Notes under the pieces: generated by a model | Database searches by the model: none | What the model was told of the DNA's origin: nothing | Seen by the model: only the letters and a program-made list of their open reading frames with translations | Position numbers and translations under genes: made by a program | Assembly: GCA_018268995.1 (NCBI GenBank) | Contig: JAFDVL010000016.1 | Coordinates: 1-42,139, forward strand | DNA length: 42,139 bases | Source of the DNA: Acidobacteriota bacterium | GTDB lineage: Bacteria > Acidobacteriota > Blastocatellia > RBC074 | Direction of reading: 5' to 3' | Shown: one piece after another, positions 9,065 to 17,213 of the stretch | Position numbering within the stretch: position 1 is the stretch's first letter | Layout: every line of letters begins with the position of its first letter

Positions 9065-9684
9065 GTCAGACACCTCACAACCACGTCGCGCCAGGGAGCG
9101 TCCGCATTGCTCAGCGTGCGCAATCGCTCCAGCAGCAATGCGTGACCTCGATGCAATCGCGAGCAAACGGTTCCAACTGCACAGTCCAACGCGGACGCGG
9201 CTTCGGCATAACTCAATTCCTGAAAATCGCAGAGCACGACAACTTCCCGATATTTGGCGGGCAGAGCCAAGACTGCCTGCCGCACACGCAGGATCACTTC
9301 GCGGCGCGCACAATCGTGCAACGGATCGTCGGCAGCAATCAGGGTCGGAACTTCTTCATTTTCATCCGCTGCGGAAGCAGACAGAGAGACGTGCGAATGA
9401 TTTCGCGACTGGCTGCGCAATACCTGCTTTCGTGCAATGCCGTACAAATACGCCCCCAACGTTCCGCGCGATGCGTCATACCGATGGGCGTCTCGCATCA
9501 GCGCCAGAAACACTTCCTGCGTGACATCCTCCGCCACCATCGCCGACCCGCTCATCAACAACGCAAAACGATAGATGGGCGGTTGATGCTGGCGATAGAG
9601 CGCTGTAAACGCTGACTCATCCCCGACCGCGAGCAGTCGCAGCAGTTCTTCATCGCTGGTAAAGGGGACATTGTGCATCGTCAT
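9061..9684 (-). CDS. ECF-type RNA polymerase sigma factor
   Basis: A protein of about 207 residues. Region 2 is seen in ESAFTALYRQHQPPIYRFAL and the following DVTQEVFLALMRD. Region 4 is LPAKYREVVVLCDFQELSYA followed by VGTVCSRLHRGHALLLERL, a helix-turn-helix that binds the -35 element. Between them lies a linker of about 40 residues rich in Ser, Asp and Glu. The start is ATG 9684 or 9678; longer forms up to 9822 add a sequence unlike sigma factors. No strong Shine-Dalgarno is visible. It directs transcription of envelope-response genes and probably its own operon, with the coupled anti-sigma factor as inhibitor. The region upstream to 9971 (287 bp) should hold the autoregulated promoter. Confidence 0.9.
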   Translation of the reverse strand: MTMHNVPFTSDEELLRLLAVGDESAFTALYRQHQPPIYRFALLMSGSAMVAEDVTQEVFLALMRDAHRYDASRGTLGAYLYGIARKQVLRSQSRNHSHVSLSASAADENEEVPTLIAADDPLHDCARREVILRVRQAVLALPAKYREVVVLCDFQELSYAEAASALDCAVGTVCSRLHRGHALLLERLRTLSNADAPWRDVVVRCLT

Positions 9685-9971
9685 TCTCAAAATCAGCTTG
9701 CGACTGACATAGGTAATTCCCTTGAGGCAACCAAATGCTTCCAAAATATTTTCTGCGGGTAAATTTTTCGGAGAGCAGACGCGCGGCGAGCGCGTGGAAC
9801 TGTCAGCCCGGCGCAGCAGCAATGGATAGTCAGCGAGTCCCCCTCAATTTGCCTTTGACACGAAAGGTTGGTGAATTCCACGCTTCTTTCTCTTCGACTT
9901 CGGGCAATGCGCGGATCATTTGGCGCATGATTTCGACGGGGTTCGTGGTCTTCATCTTGAAGGAGAATGGT

Positions 9972-10271
9972 TCAGCCAAATTGGACAGGAGTGGCATCGA
10001 AAATTTTTAATACGGGCGGTTCCGCAGCCAGCGCGCGAATCGTTTTGGCAAATGCGCGAGATTCTGGCACCGCGAAATGGGCAAGCAAGGCGGCGCGGTC
10101 TTCCCACTCTTCGACAAAAACGAGTCGCAACGGATGTTCGGCGTCCTGATGCACATTGTGCGCAATGCAACCTGGTTCCGCGCGCGAGCGTTGCACGTGT
10201 GCGAGGCTCGCGGCCAGGATTTCATCGAAGGTTTCGGGGTTGGCAAGAACACTACCAGTAACAAGAATCAT
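9972..10271 (-). CDS. Antibiotic biosynthesis monooxygenase (ABM) domain protein
   Basis: A 99-residue single-domain protein with the dimeric alpha/beta fold of ABM proteins: strand MILVTGSVLANPETFDEIL, helix with HVQRSRAEPGCIAHNV, strand RLVFVEEWEDRAALLAHF, then a C-terminal AKTIRALA segment. Such proteins include quinol and anthrone monooxygenases and heme-degrading enzymes; this one lacks features that would choose among them. ATG 10271 is preceded by AGGAGG at ideal spacing. It is the last gene of the ThuA / kinase / regulator cluster, 61 bases after the LytTR gene. It may be a small-molecule oxidoreductase or a stress protein. Confidence 0.83.
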   Translation of the reverse strand: MILVTGSVLANPETFDEILAASLAHVQRSRAEPGCIAHNVHQDAEHPLRLVFVEEWEDRAALLAHFAVPESRAFAKTIRALAAEPPVLKIFDATPVQFG

Positions 10272-10332
10272 TGTGCCTCCTGTGAATTGTTTCCGGCAGA
10301 ATCGCACAATCGCGGCATTGAGTGAAGTCGCA

Positions 10333-11052
10333 TCAACCAAACTTCTGTTTCAATTGTGCCGCATAACGACGGCTGACGAGGAGTGGTTCTGGCAAATGGC
10401 GCAGGTGGATTTGATAGGAACGATTGAATTGCCCTTCGATGCGTTCGACGTATTCCAGATTGATAATCGTCGAACGATGAATGCGCGCAAAGTAATTTTC
10501 AGGTAAGCGTTCTTCCCATTCCTTTAGTGACTTCAACACCAATGCCGGTTTGCCTGCGGTGGTGAGCACCTCGGAATAATCTCCTGCCGCACGAATGCAC
10601 ACGATCTGATCCAGTTTGAGAAACTGAGCCCGTCCGTTGATTTCCAAAAACAAGCGGTCGTCGTATTCCAATTTGCGCAGCGGCGAAACGGGCGTGGCGT
10701 CAGTGTTCATCAACTTTGTGATGGCAGCGGCAAGTCGCGTGGGATTGATCGGCTTGAGCAAATAATCCAGCGCGTTCACGTCAAAAGCGCGAATGGCGTA
10801 GGCATCGAACGCCGTCACGAAAATAACTTTGATAGCGGGATCAATTTGTTCGAGCAATTGAAACCCCGAAGCGCCGGGCATTTGAATGTCGAGGAAGATG
10901 ACATCGGGTTGTGTGCTGTGAATTACTGGCACGGCTGCCTTCACACTGTCCGCTTCGGCAACGATTTCGATGGTCGGATGTTCGGCAAGCAGCGAACGCA
11001 ATTCTTTGCGCGCCAATCGTTCATCATCCACAATGACAGCTCGCCAGTTCAT
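10333..11052 (-). CDS. LytTR-family response regulator
   Basis: A 239-residue two-domain regulator. The receiver has the acidic pocket D9/D10/E11, the phosphorylation site Asp55 (VIFLDIQMPG) and the conserved Lys in LLKPINP. The C-terminal LytTR DNA-binding domain (about 140-239) shows FLKLDQIVCIRAAGDYSEV, FARIHRSTIINLEYVERIE and LPEPLLVSRRYAAQLKQKF. Its start overlaps the kinase stop as ATGA, so kinase and regulator form one translation-coupled two-component system. LytTR proteins usually bind pairs of short direct repeats in target promoters. No such target was identified in this window. Confidence 0.95.
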   Translation of the reverse strand: MNWRAVIVDDERLARKELRSLLAEHPTIEIVAEADSVKAAVPVIHSTQPDVIFLDIQMPGASGFQLLEQIDPAIKVIFVTAFDAYAIRAFDVNALDYLLKPINPTRLAAAITKLMNTDATPVSPLRKLEYDDRLFLEINGRAQFLKLDQIVCIRAAGDYSEVLTTAGKPALVLKSLKEWEERLPENYFARIHRSTIINLEYVERIEGQFNRSYQIHLRHLPEPLLVSRRYAAQLKQKFG

Positions 11053-12089
11053 GTTTGAATTTCGATGGTTACTCGCACCCAGCCATCGGCTTCGTCAATG
11101 GCAAAACGACTGCGGTCAGGAAAGAGTTGCTGCAACCGTTGCTCGACGTTGCGCAAACCGATGCCCGTACCGTTTCCGTTTGCCTGCCAATGGCCAGTAT
11201 TGGCGACTTCGATGTGCAAACCGCCTGCATCCTTCTGTGCCGCAATTCGCAAGTGCAACGGCGCATCACCATTCATTCCGTGCTTGATGGCGTTTTCGAC
11301 CAGCGGATGAATCAGAAAGCCGGGTATGCGAACGTCTTCGGCGGCTGGCTCAATGTCAAATTGCACGTCCAGCCTGTCTTCAAAACGAATCTGCTCAATC
11401 GCCAGATAATTCCGAATCGCGGCGAGTTCTTCGCGCAAGGGAATATTCGCCGCGTCACTGCTGGTGAGCGAATAACGCAGGAACTCCGAAAACTCTGTGA
11501 TCATCCGCTTCGCCCGCACTTTGTCCTCGTCAATCGAAGCGCGAATCGAATTCAGCGCATTGAAGAGAAAATGCGGATTGAGTTGATAGCGTAGCAATTC
11601 CAATTGGGCCTGATGCGCCAGCGCATTTGCCTGCAACGTACGTTCGCGTTCAGCCTCCCACGCCCGCCAATACTTGATGCCGAAGTAGAGCGCGCTCCAG
11701 GCCATCACGGTCATGGCATAATCCAGCGCCACTTTTGGGAACGTTACCCACGAAAGAAACTGGCCGGGTCGCGGGTTCTGCAAATAAAAGTAGGATTCTT
11801 CCAACAAGGCCCACAAACAACCAAAGACAATGGAACCCGATAAAACCAGCAGTGCAATCGGGCGAAAAGACAGCTTGCGCGCGGCGGGTTTGTAAGTCAT
11901 TCGCAACAGGCAGGTCAGCCCAAAACCAATGATCGTGCGGGCCGTTTTGACATGCAGCAAATGCAGCAACTGGCGGTTTGGCACAACCGTAATAAAGGTG
12001 ACATAAATCATCACCCAATACGCCAGCCAACCCGCCAGTTGCAACGTCCAGAACGAAGACAGTCGTTCTTTCAGGTTCATTGAAAGCAT
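11049..12089 (-). CDS. LytS/YehU-type sensor histidine kinase
   Basis: A 346-residue membrane kinase. Four hydrophobic segments lie at about 15-35, 50-66, 78-98 and 118-139. A helix then leads to the His_kinase domain LELLRYQLNPHFLFNALNSI, with the phospho-accepting His173. The ATPase domain has HPLVENAIKHG (N box) and TGIGLRNVEQRL (G box). The membrane part is short and has no recognised sensory domain, so the signal may come through a partner protein. The start is ATG 12089 or 12080 (MNLKERL), neither with a good Shine-Dalgarno. The secreted lumazine-binding-like gene ends 26 bases upstream, suggesting a single transcript. Confidence 0.93.
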   Translation of the reverse strand: MLSMNLKERLSSFWTLQLAGWLAYWVMIYVTFITVVPNRQLLHLLHVKTARTIIGFGLTCLLRMTYKPAARKLSFRPIALLVLSGSIVFGCLWALLEESYFYLQNPRPGQFLSWVTFPKVALDYAMTVMAWSALYFGIKYWRAWEAERERTLQANALAHQAQLELLRYQLNPHFLFNALNSIRASIDEDKVRAKRMITEFSEFLRYSLTSSDAANIPLREELAAIRNYLAIEQIRFEDRLDVQFDIEPAAEDVRIPGFLIHPLVENAIKHGMNGDAPLHLRIAAQKDAGGLHIEVANTGHWQANGNGTGIGLRNVEQRLQQLFPDRSRFAIDEADGWVRVTIEIQT

Positions 12090-12115
12090 GGAAACAAATC
12101 GTTGTGCATCTCAGT

Positions 12116-12556
12116 TTATTTCGGATGCGATTGCCAGAGGACGTTAATGATTTTCCACTTGCCGTCGTATTTCGCCAGGTGCATGTAATCAATGCCCCAC
12201 TGCGCGACAACTTTGACGCTGGCGGTTTGATCCAACACGTCGAGCACAATGACTTCCTTCGGCGCATCGGGTTTCACTTGCCCATTTTTATTCCAACGTC
12301 CCGCGAGGTCGTAGAGTTGTTGATACGTCATCATGCCCGGCTTGTAACTATCCGTGTTGCCTTCCCGATAAAAGCCGTGTTTGGTCAGGTTCGGATGCAC
12401 ACTGCGGGCGATGCGCGACGAATCCACTTGATACAACGCTTCGATGTAATCCATCGCCGCTTCGCGGACGGCTTCTTTTTCCTGATACGTCTTCGCTTGA
12501 ATCACGAATGTCAGTGTGCAGGCGACGACGAGGGCAATCAATGTCAGCTTTTTCAT
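12116..12556 (-). CDS. Secreted putative lumazine-binding (NTF2-fold) protein, copy 1
   Basis: A 146-residue protein with a signal peptide (MKKLTLIALVVACTLTFVIQAKT). The mature part has the NTF2-like layout of the Lumazine_bd_2 family: EAAMDYIEALYQVDSSRIAR (helices), VHPNLTKHGFYREG, and KVVAQWGIDYMHLAKYDGKW ending in KIINVLWQ. ATG 12556 has GAGGAG at seven to eight bases. Related copy 2 lies just upstream at 12664-13110, and the two are separated by a REPIN. Family members are small ligand-binding or enzyme-like pockets; no catalytic residues can be assigned. Its position next to the LytS kinase suggests a possible role in ligand capture, which is inference. Confidence 0.82.
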   Translation of the reverse strand: MKKLTLIALVVACTLTFVIQAKTYQEKEAVREAAMDYIEALYQVDSSRIARSVHPNLTKHGFYREGNTDSYKPGMMTYQQLYDLAGRWNKNGQVKPDAPKEVIVLDVLDQTASVKVVAQWGIDYMHLAKYDGKWKIINVLWQSHPK

Positions 12557-12575
12557 TTTGTTTCTCCTCAAAAAA

Positions 12576-12645
12576 GTACGACAGGCGGCTCGCTTGTCCT
12601 GGGATTTCACTCACACGGAATAGACAGGCGAGCCGCCTGTCGTAC
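12576..12645. repeat. REPIN-like element A
   Basis: Two 23-base arms (12576-12598 and 12623-12645) are inverted copies with one mismatch, around a 24-base spacer. Each arm is itself a hairpin, GACAGGC-GGCTC-GCCTGTC, preceded by GTAC; the left arm has a T in place of one C. The same architecture and spacer length recur at 14021-14096. It fills the gap between the two NTF2-like genes. Confidence 0.92.
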
Positions 12646-12663
12646 CATGCAGTCGGCATTCTG

Positions 12664-13110
12664 TTACGACTTTGGTTTCGATTCGGCGTAAAACGTCTTG
12701 TTGATGATCTTCCACTCGCCATCAATTTTCAGCAACGACATATAATCCACAAATTTCACCGTCGGATAATCCAGCACGATGACGGCGATGCCCGCATTGC
12801 CAGTGATTTTGACGCTTTCAATCCAGCGTTTGCGTTGCGCTTCATCTGGCGCAGGCTTGCCAGCAGCCCCGGCAATGTATTCCGCACTGGTGCGTGTCAT
12901 CAGCTTTCCGTCTCGATACCAGAATAGCTTGGCTTCGGGGTGAAAGGCTTTTTTAAAATACTCAGCCTCGCCTGTCGCATGGCCTTTCAAATAGTTTTCC
13001 AACGGCACGCGCGCCGCCGATTCTTCGGCATTTGACGTCTGTTGGGCAAGTGCCGTCAGAACCGATCCGGCCAGCAACGCCACTGCCAAAAGCAACGAAA
13101 ATAGTTTCAT
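12664..13110 (-). CDS. Secreted putative lumazine-binding (NTF2-fold) protein, copy 2
   Basis: A 148-residue protein with signal peptide MKLFSLLLAVALLAGSVLTALAQQ. Key segments are VPLENYLKGHATGEAEYFKK, FHPEAKLFWYRDGKLMTRT and FVDYMSLLKIDGEWKIINKT, the Lumazine_bd_2 / NTF2-like pattern also seen in copy 1. GGAGGT stands just before ATG 13110; the longer reading to 13248 is rejected. It follows the ThuA-domain gene by 103 bp on the same strand. Identity between the two copies is modest by eye, so the duplication is old or the genes were acquired separately. Confidence 0.83.
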   Translation of the reverse strand: MKLFSLLLAVALLAGSVLTALAQQTSNAEESAARVPLENYLKGHATGEAEYFKKAFHPEAKLFWYRDGKLMTRTSAEYIAGAAGKPAPDEAQRKRWIESVKITGNAGIAVIVLDYPTVKFVDYMSLLKIDGEWKIINKTFYAESKPKS

Positions 13111-13213
13111 ACAAACCTCCAGAAAATGTTGTTGTGTGGCGCAGCCTAGCGAACGCGAATCACGCCTGACCAGTAAAATTCGATGAGCGGTCAGCCGCGC
13201 CGATAAGCGGTAC

Positions 13214-13954
13214 TCATTGCAATTTGCCTGCTGACCATTGAATCGCATTGCGGACGAGTTTCTGGTAATTCGGATTCAAATTCGCATTGCGGTCGTGACC
13301 GAGTTGAATGTAGACGACGCGCGATTTGTCGTAGGGGCTGATCCATCCGACGGTTTCGTTGCTGGTGGGATGATCGCTTTTCAGCAGTGGCGTCACGCGC
13401 GGCGAAATCCAGACATCCTTGTACGTTTCATCGAAGATGCGAAACGGCTTGATCCCGCGCGTGATCGGGTGATTGCCAACAGGCGTGATCGTTTCTTCGA
13501 GGTCGTGAATATAGCTGGATTTTTTGCCCTCGAATTCTTCAAATAAATATCTGCCACCCAGGACTTCGTTGTACCACCACGGCCAGTTCTGATTGCCGCA
13601 GACGGCGTGATGCAACGCGACGATGCCTTTGCCACTTTCGACAAAGGCTTTGAGGTTTTCCTGTTTCTTTGGTTCCAACTCCGCGATCATGTCGTAGAGC
13701 ACAATCACGTCGTAACGTTTGCGCATGTCGCCCCTGAAGGCCAGCGGATGCGGATTCACGTTGGCATCAATCGCGGTATCGTCAAAGACCGAATAGAAAT
13801 CGGCGTCGTGATCGTGTCCGCCCGTCACGACCAGCACGCGCGTGGCGTTGGCGGCTTTGGGTTGCGGTTTCCAAACGGTTGTTTGCGCTATCGTGAAGCC
13901 GAGCAAAAACGCGAGAATGGTTGTTGCCGCAAGAGCGAAGATAACTTTCTTCAT
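13214..13954 (-). CDS. Secreted ThuA-domain protein (glutamine-amidotransferase-like fold)
   Basis: A 246-residue protein with an N-terminal signal or anchor (MKKVIFALAATTILAFLLGF). The ThuA-like fold is visible in RVLVVTGGHDHDADFYSVFD, YDVIVLYDMIAELEPKKQEN, SGKGIVALHHAVCGNQNWPW, and SRVVYIQLGHDRNANLNPNY near the end. Family members (trehalose utilisation type) act on carbohydrates or similar ligands and are often extracytoplasmic in Acidobacteria and Planctomycetes. The class I amidotransferase Cys is not obvious; the GIVALHHAVCG segment occupies that position. ATG 13954 has AAAGGAA upstream. It is the first gene of the leftward cluster and divergent from the SDR at 14100. Confidence 0.87.
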   Translation of the reverse strand: MKKVIFALAATTILAFLLGFTIAQTTVWKPQPKAANATRVLVVTGGHDHDADFYSVFDDTAIDANVNPHPLAFRGDMRKRYDVIVLYDMIAELEPKKQENLKAFVESGKGIVALHHAVCGNQNWPWWYNEVLGGRYLFEEFEGKKSSYIHDLEETITPVGNHPITRGIKPFRIFDETYKDVWISPRVTPLLKSDHPTSNETVGWISPYDKSRVVYIQLGHDRNANLNPNYQKLVRNAIQWSAGKLQ

Positions 13955-14020
13955 AGTGTAGTTCCTTTCTGCGCTCACTTTACTGACGTTGCAACGATTC
14001 GACAAATCCTCAACAATAGA

Positions 14021-14096
14021 AATGTACGACAGGCGGCTCGCCTGTCAGTGTTTCGAGTTTACAAACCAACGACAGGCAAGCTGCCTGTCATACATT
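14021..14096. repeat. REPIN-like element B
   Basis: Two 26-base arms (14021-14046 and 14071-14096) are inverted with three mismatches, around a 24-base spacer. Each arm folds on itself (GACAGGC with GCCTGTC). It is a relative of element A at 12576 and ends three bases before the start codon of the SDR at 14100. It also forms part of the divergent promoter region with the ThuA gene. Confidence 0.92.
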
Positions 14097-14099
14097 TTT

Positions 14100-14852
14100 A
14101 TGCGATTCACAAACAAAGTAGCGATTGTCACAGGCGGCGGCGGCGAAATCGGGCGCGCAACGGCGCTGCGCTTAGCTCGTGAAGGCGCAAGCGTTGTCAT
14201 CACCGACCTCAAAGGTCACGAAGAAGTCGCTGCTGAAATCATCAACAATGGAGGGCAGGCATTGGCGTTGCACACCGACGTGACGCAACGCGCCGAAGTC
14301 GAAGCGATGGTCAACGCCACCGTCGAACGCTTTGGCCGCGTAGATGTCGCGTGCAATATTGCAGGCGTCGGCTTGTACGCGCCGCTGCTTGAAGCCACTG
14401 ACGACAATTGGGACACGACAATGAACGTCAACCTGAAAGGCGTGTTTTACTGCACGCAAATCGTCGCGCGGGCAATGATCGCAGCAGGCACAAAAGGCGC
14501 GATTGTGAATATGGCTTCGACGAATGGCATTGTCGGCGAATTTGGATTGGCGGCGTACAACGCCTCGAAGTTTGGTGTCGTGGGATTGACGATGACCGCA
14601 GCGATTGAACTCGCTCCGCACGGCATTCGTGTCAATGCTGCTGCACCGGGTATGATTGCGACCAGGCTTTCGGGCGCGGTGCTCGAACAAGACTCGGCAT
14701 TAGCGCAAGCCTATCTCAAAGACAAAATTCCGATGGGGCGGTTCGGTTCGACGGATGAGGTTGCAGCAGTAATCGCATTTCTCGCTTCGGAGGACGCGAG
14801 CTTTGTGACAGGACATGCGCTGGTCGTGGATGGCGGACAATTAACGTTTTGA
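14100..14852 (+). CDS. Short-chain dehydrogenase/reductase with altered cofactor motif
   Basis: A 250-residue SDR. The catalytic set is intact: Ser140, Tyr153 and Lys157 (YNASK). The dinucleotide motif reads TGGGGEIG (11-18), with Glu at the usual central Gly, and the NNAG position reads CNIAG (85-89). Asp37 (TDLKG) after strand 2 suggests NAD rather than NADP preference. The C-terminus (FVTGHALVVDGGQLTF) is standard for the family. ATG 14100 has no Shine-Dalgarno and follows the REPIN by three bases; an extended frame back to 13989 would translate the REPIN and is rejected. Substrate unknown; about as long as the SDR at 4739 but clearly a different subgroup. Confidence 0.9.
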   Translation: MRFTNKVAIVTGGGGEIGRATALRLAREGASVVITDLKGHEEVAAEIINNGGQALALHTDVTQRAEVEAMVNATVERFGRVDVACNIAGVGLYAPLLEATDDNWDTTMNVNLKGVFYCTQIVARAMIAAGTKGAIVNMASTNGIVGEFGLAAYNASKFGVVGLTMTAAIELAPHGIRVNAAAPGMIATRLSGAVLEQDSALAQAYLKDKIPMGRFGSTDEVAAVIAFLASEDASFVTGHALVVDGGQLTF

Positions 14853-15027
14853 CGTGCCTTTTGCGATTTGACTTCCTCACTTCCCTTCCCTTACAGTCAC
14901 AGCAACTTTTGCGTTCCACAATTTGTTTTTCCTTGTGGCAGAGGTTATTTCAGCCACAAATTGTTAACTCAGCCGACTCACAGATTCCCCTAAGCAAGAG
15001 TGATCGCTGACTGTAATGGAGGCCTGC

Positions 15028-15615
15028 ATGCCTGACAGTGCGGATACGCAAACCTACAAACAAGTGCTCCTTGAAGCGCGCCCTAAAATTGTCATTGAGG
15101 TCGCTTCTGCCTGTCGAAAATATAATCACGGTGCGCCGCCAGAAGAAGTTGAGGAACTGACCGAACAAATCACATTGCTATTCCTAGAAGACGATTATCG
15201 TCGCCTAAAAACCTACGATCCCCAAAAAGCCAAGTTCAGCACCTGGCTACGACAGGTCATCCACCATGAGGTCAGTCGTCACTTTCAAAAGCTTCCCGCC
15301 ACAGAATCGTTGGATGTGTTATCCGAATCGCAAATCAGTGCAGCGGCGTTACAGGAAGAAGAAGTATTGGCAAAGGAGGAGCGAACGTTATTGGACGAAG
15401 CCATCCAACAACTGACACCGCATGACCAACGCATCGCACACTTGAAGCTGAACGGCGCAACGGATGCCGAGATTGCGGAAGCAATGAAGATTAAACGGCG
15501 CTCGGTGCAGCAGGAATGGTCGAAGATTGGGAAAAAGCTCAAAACGATTTTGGAAAAAAGGGGGGGGGGCAAAACTTATGCCAAGCTGACGAGTGGCGAA
15601 AAATATTTACGGTAG
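15028..15615 (+). CDS. Sigma-70-like RNA polymerase sigma factor with a G10 tract near its end
   Basis: A 195-residue sigma-like protein. Region 2 is recognisable in QITLLFLEDDYRRLKTYDPQ and KFSTWLRQVIHHEVSRHFQK. Region 4 is LDEAIQQLTPHDQRIAHLKL followed by NGATDAEIAEAMKIKRRSVQ, a helix-turn-helix. I choose ATG 15028 because GGAGG lies five bases upstream; ATG 15016 would put the ribosome site inside the gene. Codons 178-181 (Arg-Gly-Gly-Gly) are encoded by A6 plus G10. Loss or gain of one G would change only the tail after region 4. No anti-sigma gene adjoins it. The following 404 bp have no recognisable gene. Confidence 0.8.
   Translation: MPDSADTQTYKQVLLEARPKIVIEVASACRKYNHGAPPEEVEELTEQITLLFLEDDYRRLKTYDPQKAKFSTWLRQVIHHEVSRHFQKLPATESLDVLSESQISAAALQEEEVLAKEERTLLDEAIQQLTPHDQRIAHLKLNGATDAEIAEAMKIKRRSVQQEWSKIGKKLKTILEKRGGGKTYAKLTSGEKYLR
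15560..15569. repeat. Homopolymeric G10 tract in a sigma factor gene
   Basis: Ten G residues follow six A residues inside the coding region at codons 178-181. With nine G the product ends about nine codons later at a TGA; with eleven G it runs on to the TAA ending at 15647. Such tracts slip during replication, but they are also a common sequencing error. Confidence 0.85.
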
Positions 15616-16019
15616 GGCGTCAACATTTCTCTCTCTTTGCACTATAAAGGTACGAGACGAAAATAATCCACCAATGTGGTAAACGGGTTGCGGTTGTGGG
15701 CGTAGGGTATTCGTCAAATCGTCTCAATTCACCAGTCCACCTGAACAAAGAGACTGCGGCAGCGGTTGAGTCAGCTGGTACGCAAGACGCTGTCGTTTTC
15801 AAAGAAAGAATATATGGTGAATCCACACGTCAAACTGTTTGCCGTGCATTACAACCTTGCCTATATAAACTACTGAATAATAGTCTTCGTTCTGTTTGTG
15901 TTTATAGTCTGCATCCAATAGCCAGTTTGCTTGGCCGTTAGATCAACAAGTAATCCGCTACCCCAAGGCTTGATACCCAAACTTGAGATAGCTTTTCTGA
16001 GTAAGGAGAATTAAAGATT
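15616..16019. other. Intergenic region with no recognised gene; AT content rises to the right
   Basis: These 404 bp separate the sigma gene from the Cys-rich gene. An unassigned open frame (15648-15941, any start near GTG 15696) includes VHLNKETAAAVESAGTQDAV but resembles nothing I know. From about 15840 the sequence becomes AT-rich like the gene that follows. The only clear signal is AAGGAG at about 16003-16008, the ribosome site of the next gene. Confidence 0.5.
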
Positions 16020-16886
16020 ATGACTCGGTTTTTTAATTTTGCGCTATTGCTCTGTTTAGGGGCAAGCATATGCTTAGCTACAGTAGTAACAAATAGATTA
16101 GTAGAAAATAAATTAACTCCTGTCCGAATGGAGGATAGAGTTTGCGAAGTAAGTAAGGAGGGGTTTCCAGAAAAAGCTATCGAAATTGTTAACATATTGA
16201 ATGTTAATTCAGACAATTTTTTAGACGATTTTGCTATAGAGGTAAGGAATATCAGTGATAAGCCAATATATAGCATATATTTAGCTGGCTTGTTCCCTAA
16301 TAGCGGGAAGATTATTAATCAAAGCGCCGGGTTTGCTATGTTTTATGGAGACCCAAGTTTAATTGATAGGTCAAACCATGCCCGGCCAGAAGATAAACCT
16401 ATTAACCCTGGCGATACTGCGCAGATAAAAATTTTCAAGAAGATAGCTGAAGGTTACAAGGAGAGCTTGAGGATCGGAAAGCACCCAATTAGTGTTTTCT
16501 CCAAAATAGTTGTGCGATTTCAGACTCTAAACTTCGGTGATGGAACCGGATACTCGCTAAGTGATTATGTTGATAAAACAAAAAAGATAAGCCTGTACAA
16601 GCCAAGCTCAATTTCATCGCCTGTAAGAAGCTTTTTGGTATCTAACTCTACGTCTAATTCTGGTAAAGGCGCTACGTGCTCGACGTGGAAGATACAAAAT
16701 ACTGGATGGTGTTGTGGTCAAGTCAATGGGTGCACTTATCCCGTCGCAGCTTATGATCCGACAGAACCGCTAAGATATGTCTGCCAAGTGCCGATGCAGT
16801 GCAGTGCGCCTGACTGTGGGGGTACAGTAACCTGCTACATTGATACACTGAGGTTCTGCCCTGGCAGCCAAGGATCTCCCTGTTAA
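16020..16886 (+). CDS. Secreted protein with cysteine-rich C-terminal domain, unknown function
   Basis: A 288-residue protein that I do not recognise. Residues 1-22 are a signal peptide (FFNFALLLCLGASICLA). The middle (about 45-195) looks like one beta-sandwich: 'DFAIEVRNISDKPIYSIYLA' and 'PGDTAQIKIFKKI' resemble proteins with an Ig-like domain. The last 70 residues carry ten cysteines: CSTW, GWCCGQVNGC, YVCQVPMQC, PDCGG, VTC, RFC and SPC at the very end. This spacing suggests a disulfide-knotted extracellular module. AAGGAG is 11 bases before ATG 16020. The gene is AT-rich with codons such as ATA and AGA, unlike its neighbours, which suggests horizontal acquisition. Confidence 0.72.
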   Translation: MTRFFNFALLLCLGASICLATVVTNRLVENKLTPVRMEDRVCEVSKEGFPEKAIEIVNILNVNSDNFLDDFAIEVRNISDKPIYSIYLAGLFPNSGKIINQSAGFAMFYGDPSLIDRSNHARPEDKPINPGDTAQIKIFKKIAEGYKESLRIGKHPISVFSKIVVRFQTLNFGDGTGYSLSDYVDKTKKISLYKPSSISSPVRSFLVSNSTSNSGKGATCSTWKIQNTGWCCGQVNGCTYPVAAYDPTEPLRYVCQVPMQCSAPDCGGTVTCYIDTLRFCPGSQGSPC

Positions 16887-17213
16887 TTCTTAGACAACCA
16901 TTACGTGGCGTTATTAGACCATAGTGGGGATGGGTAGAGACTTATTTATTCATGATGCCTTATCTTCGCGGGAAATAAGTCGGCAAAAATCTGGTAGAAC
17001 CATTAGATTACACAAACACCGACGAAATTTTCTAAGTTAACCCCAGTATTGAGTTGGGAAGTTTTGAAAATCAATGGTTTAGCAGAATCGTCATCTACTT
17101 GAAGCTGCATGTCTCTGCAAAATCCCAATAAAATATCTGGATTTCTGCATTGCCTTGTGGCCTTACCTCGATAACTTATTGATTACCAAACAGTTTCCAA
17201 CTCAATACTGAGG
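16887..17213. other. AT-rich intergenic region ending in an inverted repeat
   Basis: This 327-bp stretch has no convincing gene on either strand. Its right half is bounded by the inverted arms at 17037-17057 and 17197-17217. No T-rich hairpin terminator for the Cys-rich gene is obvious. Confidence 0.5.

Noticed and set aside
9065..9313. Longer start for the anti-sigma factor
   Set aside because: The extension is inside the sigma factor gene in another frame. ATG 9064 gives the normal zinc-finger start and an ATGA overlap.
13989..14099. Upstream extension of the SDR at 14100
   Set aside because: It would translate REPIN B into a leader found in no SDR. The family N-terminus begins at ATG 14100.
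15648..15941. Possible small gene after the sigma factor
   Set aside because: The frame is open but has no ribosome site, no recognisable domain and only a GTG start. It was not called as a gene.
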